Shown here in pieces: positions 61,890 to 64,000 of a stretch of DNA of 64,000 bases; positions within the stretch are counted from its first letter, which is position 1; every line of letters begins with the position of its first letter. Made by a program: the position numbers and the translations under genes. The notes beneath the pieces are model-generated. The model did no database searches, was not told the origin of the DNA, and worked only from the letters and a program-made list of their open reading frames with translations. Source of the stretch: Olsenella sp. kh2p3 (GTDB taxonomy: Bacteria > Actinomycetota > Coriobacteriia > Coriobacteriales > Atopobiaceae); the NCBI GenBank assembly GCA_900119625.1, contig FPKD01000002.1, positions 186,001 to 250,000 of the forward strand, in the 5' to 3' direction.

Positions 61890-62828
61890 CTATACGTCGA
61901 TGGTCTGGTCTATGACAAAAGGCACTGTCGCACCCCTTGCGTAGCGTTGGTTTGCAGGAGCGCGAACGTACACGCGCGATTCCCCCACAAGCAGCTCATA
62001 GCGCCAATAGCCGCCAAGGTAGGTGGCATCCCCGACGACGCCCAGGACCCCGCCTTCCTTGCCAAGGGTCACCGCCTCGTCTCGGAAGAATCGCGTTCCG
62101 CCTGGCACGTCAAGTTCGTTTACGTGGCCGAGAAACCTTGCGCAGTAAAGGTCGGCGGGATGGTCGTATGCCTCGCGCGGGGTAGCCACTTGGAGGATCT
62201 TGCCATTGCGCATGATCGCCAACCTGTCCGCGAAGGACATGGCCTCCTCACGATCGTGTGTGACGAAGACCATCGTCACGCCGAACCGACGCTGGATTTG
62301 GCGTACCTCCTCGCGCATTCGGATGCGGAGGTTGGCGTCGAGGTTGCTAAACGGCTCGTCGAGAAGAAGCACCTTGGGCCCCAGAACGAGTGCCCTCGCA
62401 AGCGCGACACGCTGTTGTTGGCCACCCGATATGTCCTGGACACGGCTGGACGCGCATTCGGAAAGCCCTACGGCCTCGAGCATCTCCATCGCCCGTTGCT
62501 TGGCCTCGGCGCGCGTTGCGCCAGAAAAACGCACGCCATAGCCAACGTTTTCCACCACGCTCATGTGGGGGAAGAGCGCGTAGGACTGAAACACCGTTGC
62601 CGTTGGACGAATTTCGGGCGACATTCCGGTCACGTCCTGCCCATCGATGACCACCCTGCCGCCATCCGGAGCGAGAAACCCCCCAACCAGGCGGAGCGTC
62701 GTTGTCTTCCCGCAGCCGGATGCCCCGAGAAGGCACATGACTTCGCCCTTCTCGACGCTGAGGCAAAGGTCATCGATGACCTCGTGACTCCCAAAGGACT
62801 TGGAGAGGTGGGAAAGCTCAAGAAACAT
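61890..62828 (-). CDS. ABC importer ATP-binding protein (FbpC/PotA type)
   Basis: Energy-coupling subunit, 312 residues. Walker A LLGASGCGKTTTL, Q-loop FQSYALFPHMS, signature DISGGQQQRVALARAL, Walker B VLLLDEPFSNLD and the switch His in FVTHDREEA are all intact. A C-terminal TOBE-like domain (about 240-312) may bind regulatory ligand. The ATG at 62828 lies one base after the permease stop; the upstream in-frame region is a shadow of the permease gene. Confidence 0.92.
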   Translation of the reverse strand: MFLELSHLSKSFGSHEVIDDLCLSVEKGEVMCLLGASGCGKTTTLRLVGGFLAPDGGRVVIDGQDVTGMSPEIRPTATVFQSYALFPHMSVVENVGYGVRFSGATRAEAKQRAMEMLEAVGLSECASSRVQDISGGQQQRVALARALVLGPKVLLLDEPFSNLDANLRIRMREEVRQIQRRFGVTMVFVTHDREEAMSFADRLAIMRNGKILQVATPREAYDHPADLYCARFLGHVNELDVPGGTRFFRDEAVTLGKEGGVLGVVGDATYLGGYWRYELLVGESRVYVRAPANQRYARGATVPFVIDQTIDV

Positions 62829-62829
62829 G

Positions 62830-64000
62830 CTAGCTCCTACGCTTGACGAGAAGGCGTCCGAAGGCCGCGCACACAAGGGACGTGATGGCCACCAGCGCGA
62901 GCGAGATCATGGCGGCTTCGCCGTACTTTCCGCCGGAGAGAGCATCGAATAGCTCGAATATCGCCGTCTTGTGGCCAGGGACTATGAGGAAGAGGACGGC
63001 TGCATAGGCCATCATTGAGCCCGTGAAGCCGTTGATGAGGCTCACGCCAAAGGCCGAGCGAAGGTTGGGGGCGAGGACGCCCCAAAGAACCGAGGTATCT
63101 GGTGCGCCCAGGTCCTTCGCCGCCATGTCAAGCTCGGGGGGCACCTGGGCAAGGGCGGCCGTGAAGGCCCTCGTTGAGATGGCGATCTCCTTGGCGGTAA
63201 GGACAGCAACGATGATCGTGGACGTTCCCACAAGCTCAAGCGGCGGACGGTTGAATGCAAGGATGTAGCCCAAGCCAAGGCAGATGCCTGGGATCGTATA
63301 GGGAAGCGAAGTCAGGAAGTCGAGCAGAAAGCTTCCGGCAACACGGCGCCTGTGCACGAAGTAGGCGGCGAGAAGCCCGATCAACGTTGATGCGCCAGCG
63401 CTAAGCAGGGCATAGAGGATGCTTCGGCCGATTGCGTCGACGTTGTACTCCATGAGGTGAGTGAGGTTGTCCAAGGTGAGCGGCGCAGACCACCCCATGC
63501 CCTTGGTGAACGCGGCATGGACTATCGTCGCGTAGACGGCCACGATGGCAGACGAGAATGCCGCCGTCACAACGTGGGCGAAGACCCCGAGCGCGCCCCG
63601 AAGTCTGAAGCCCGCCTCGTCGTCGGCCGGCCGGACGGACGCCCCCAAGGACTTAGACGCCACATCGAGGGTCGACCCAAGCCGACGGTATGCGATGAAG
63701 GCGACAAAGGAGGCAGCAAAGAGCACGAGGTTCAGCACGGCCGCCGCACCAAGGTCAGAGTAGCCAACGACGCGCACGTAAATCTGGGTAGAGATGGTCT
63801 CGAACTTGCCACCGATGACCACGGGCGTGGCGTAGTCGGCAATCGAGCGCACGAACGTGAGCAGCAGGCACACCGCGACGCCCGGCCTCAGGAGCGGAAG
63901 GATGATGTCCGCGAACACGCGACGCATGGGCGCGCCAAGGTCAAGCGCAGCGCTCACGGCGCTCTTGTCAACGCGTTCGAGCACGCTGTCAAGCAGGATG
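62830..64000 (-). CDS. ABC importer fused permease (partial, runs off the right edge)
   Basis: The C-terminal 390 residues of a permease of the FbpB type, in which two six-helix permease units are fused. The first EAA loop is seen at the window edge (DSVLERVDKSAVSAALDLGAP) and a second near the C-terminus (AALAQVPPELDMAAKDLGAP). About eight hydrophobic segments lie in this part. The frame stays open to the last base, so the true start is outside the window. First of the three importer genes seen here. Confidence 0.9.
   Translation of the reverse strand, partial: ILLDSVLERVDKSAVSAALDLGAPMRRVFADIILPLLRPGVAVCLLLTFVRSIADYATPVVIGGKFETISTQIYVRVVGYSDLGAAAVLNLVLFAASFVAFIAYRRLGSTLDVASKSLGASVRPADDEAGFRLRGALGVFAHVVTAAFSSAIVAVYATIVHAAFTKGMGWSAPLTLDNLTHLMEYNVDAIGRSILYALLSAGASTLIGLLAAYFVHRRRVAGSFLLDFLTSLPYTIPGICLGLGYILAFNRPPLELVGTSTIIVAVLTAKEIAISTRAFTAALAQVPPELDMAAKDLGAPDTSVLWGVLAPNLRSAFGVSLINGFTGSMMAYAAVLFLIVPGHKTAIFELFDALSGGKYGEAAMISLALVAITSLVCAAFGRLLVKRRS

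Overview
The window is a GC-rich, almost gap-free stretch of bacterial chromosome. Gene content and order suggest an anaerobic actinobacterium of the class Coriobacteriia (Olsenella/Atopobium-like). The pointers are an arginine deiminase pathway, Pta, Glf, Tat-type lipoproteins, a full MreBCD/RodA/PBP2 set, and an L27 that starts directly with AHKKG and lacks the Firmicutes-type leader. This assignment is inference; no 16S or other decisive marker is present.

Layout. 1-3.5 kb (+): OmpR-type two-component system and DNA polymerase IV. 3.5-8.5 kb (-): a nucleoside-type ABC importer (BMP lipoprotein, double ATPase, two permeases). 8.6-15 kb (-): rplU-rpmA-obgE-proB-proA-nadD-yqeK-rsfS, joining ribosome assembly, proline and NAD synthesis. 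15-27.8 kb (-): two linked radical-SAM proteins, a DUF697-like protein, rodA, a PBP2 with an extra membrane segment, mreD, mreC, mreB, then a TPR membrane protein, a cyclophilin and a zinc-ribbon membrane protein. 27.9-33 kb (-): aconitase and a CtpE/Exp7-like P-type ATPase. 33.17 kb: tRNA-Arg(CCG) and its terminator, followed by a repeat-filled 0.65-kb interval.

33.9-43 kb (+): a complete aromatic amino-acid block, aroF-tyrA-aroB-aroA-aroC-pheA-aroEK-aroQ, holding all seven shikimate-pathway activities plus the Tyr and Phe branch enzymes. AroE and AroK are fused. The type II 3-dehydroquinate dehydratase carries an N-terminal PTS EIIB domain of the glucose family with an intact phospho-cysteine motif. 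This is the most unusual object in the window: it could link a PEP-dependent phosphorelay to a pathway that consumes PEP twice.

43-55 kb: 5-FTHF cyclo-ligase (-), trpS (+), SprT-like protease, argF and arcA (-), ppk with a long C-terminal tail, an RNA m5U methyltransferase, an ElaA-like GNAT, a ferredoxin, maf and a P1-family peptidase (+). 55-64 kb: aliphatic amidase, glycosyltransferase and glf (-), pta (+), and an Fbp-type ABC importer (-) whose permease runs off the right edge.

Non-coding structure is rich. There are three ~84-bp imperfect palindromes of one family, two copies of one perfect palindrome in opposite orientation that each supply a gene's stop codon, a 24-bp tandem repeat beside the tRNA, a degenerate ~62-bp repeat, and about a dozen hairpin terminators.
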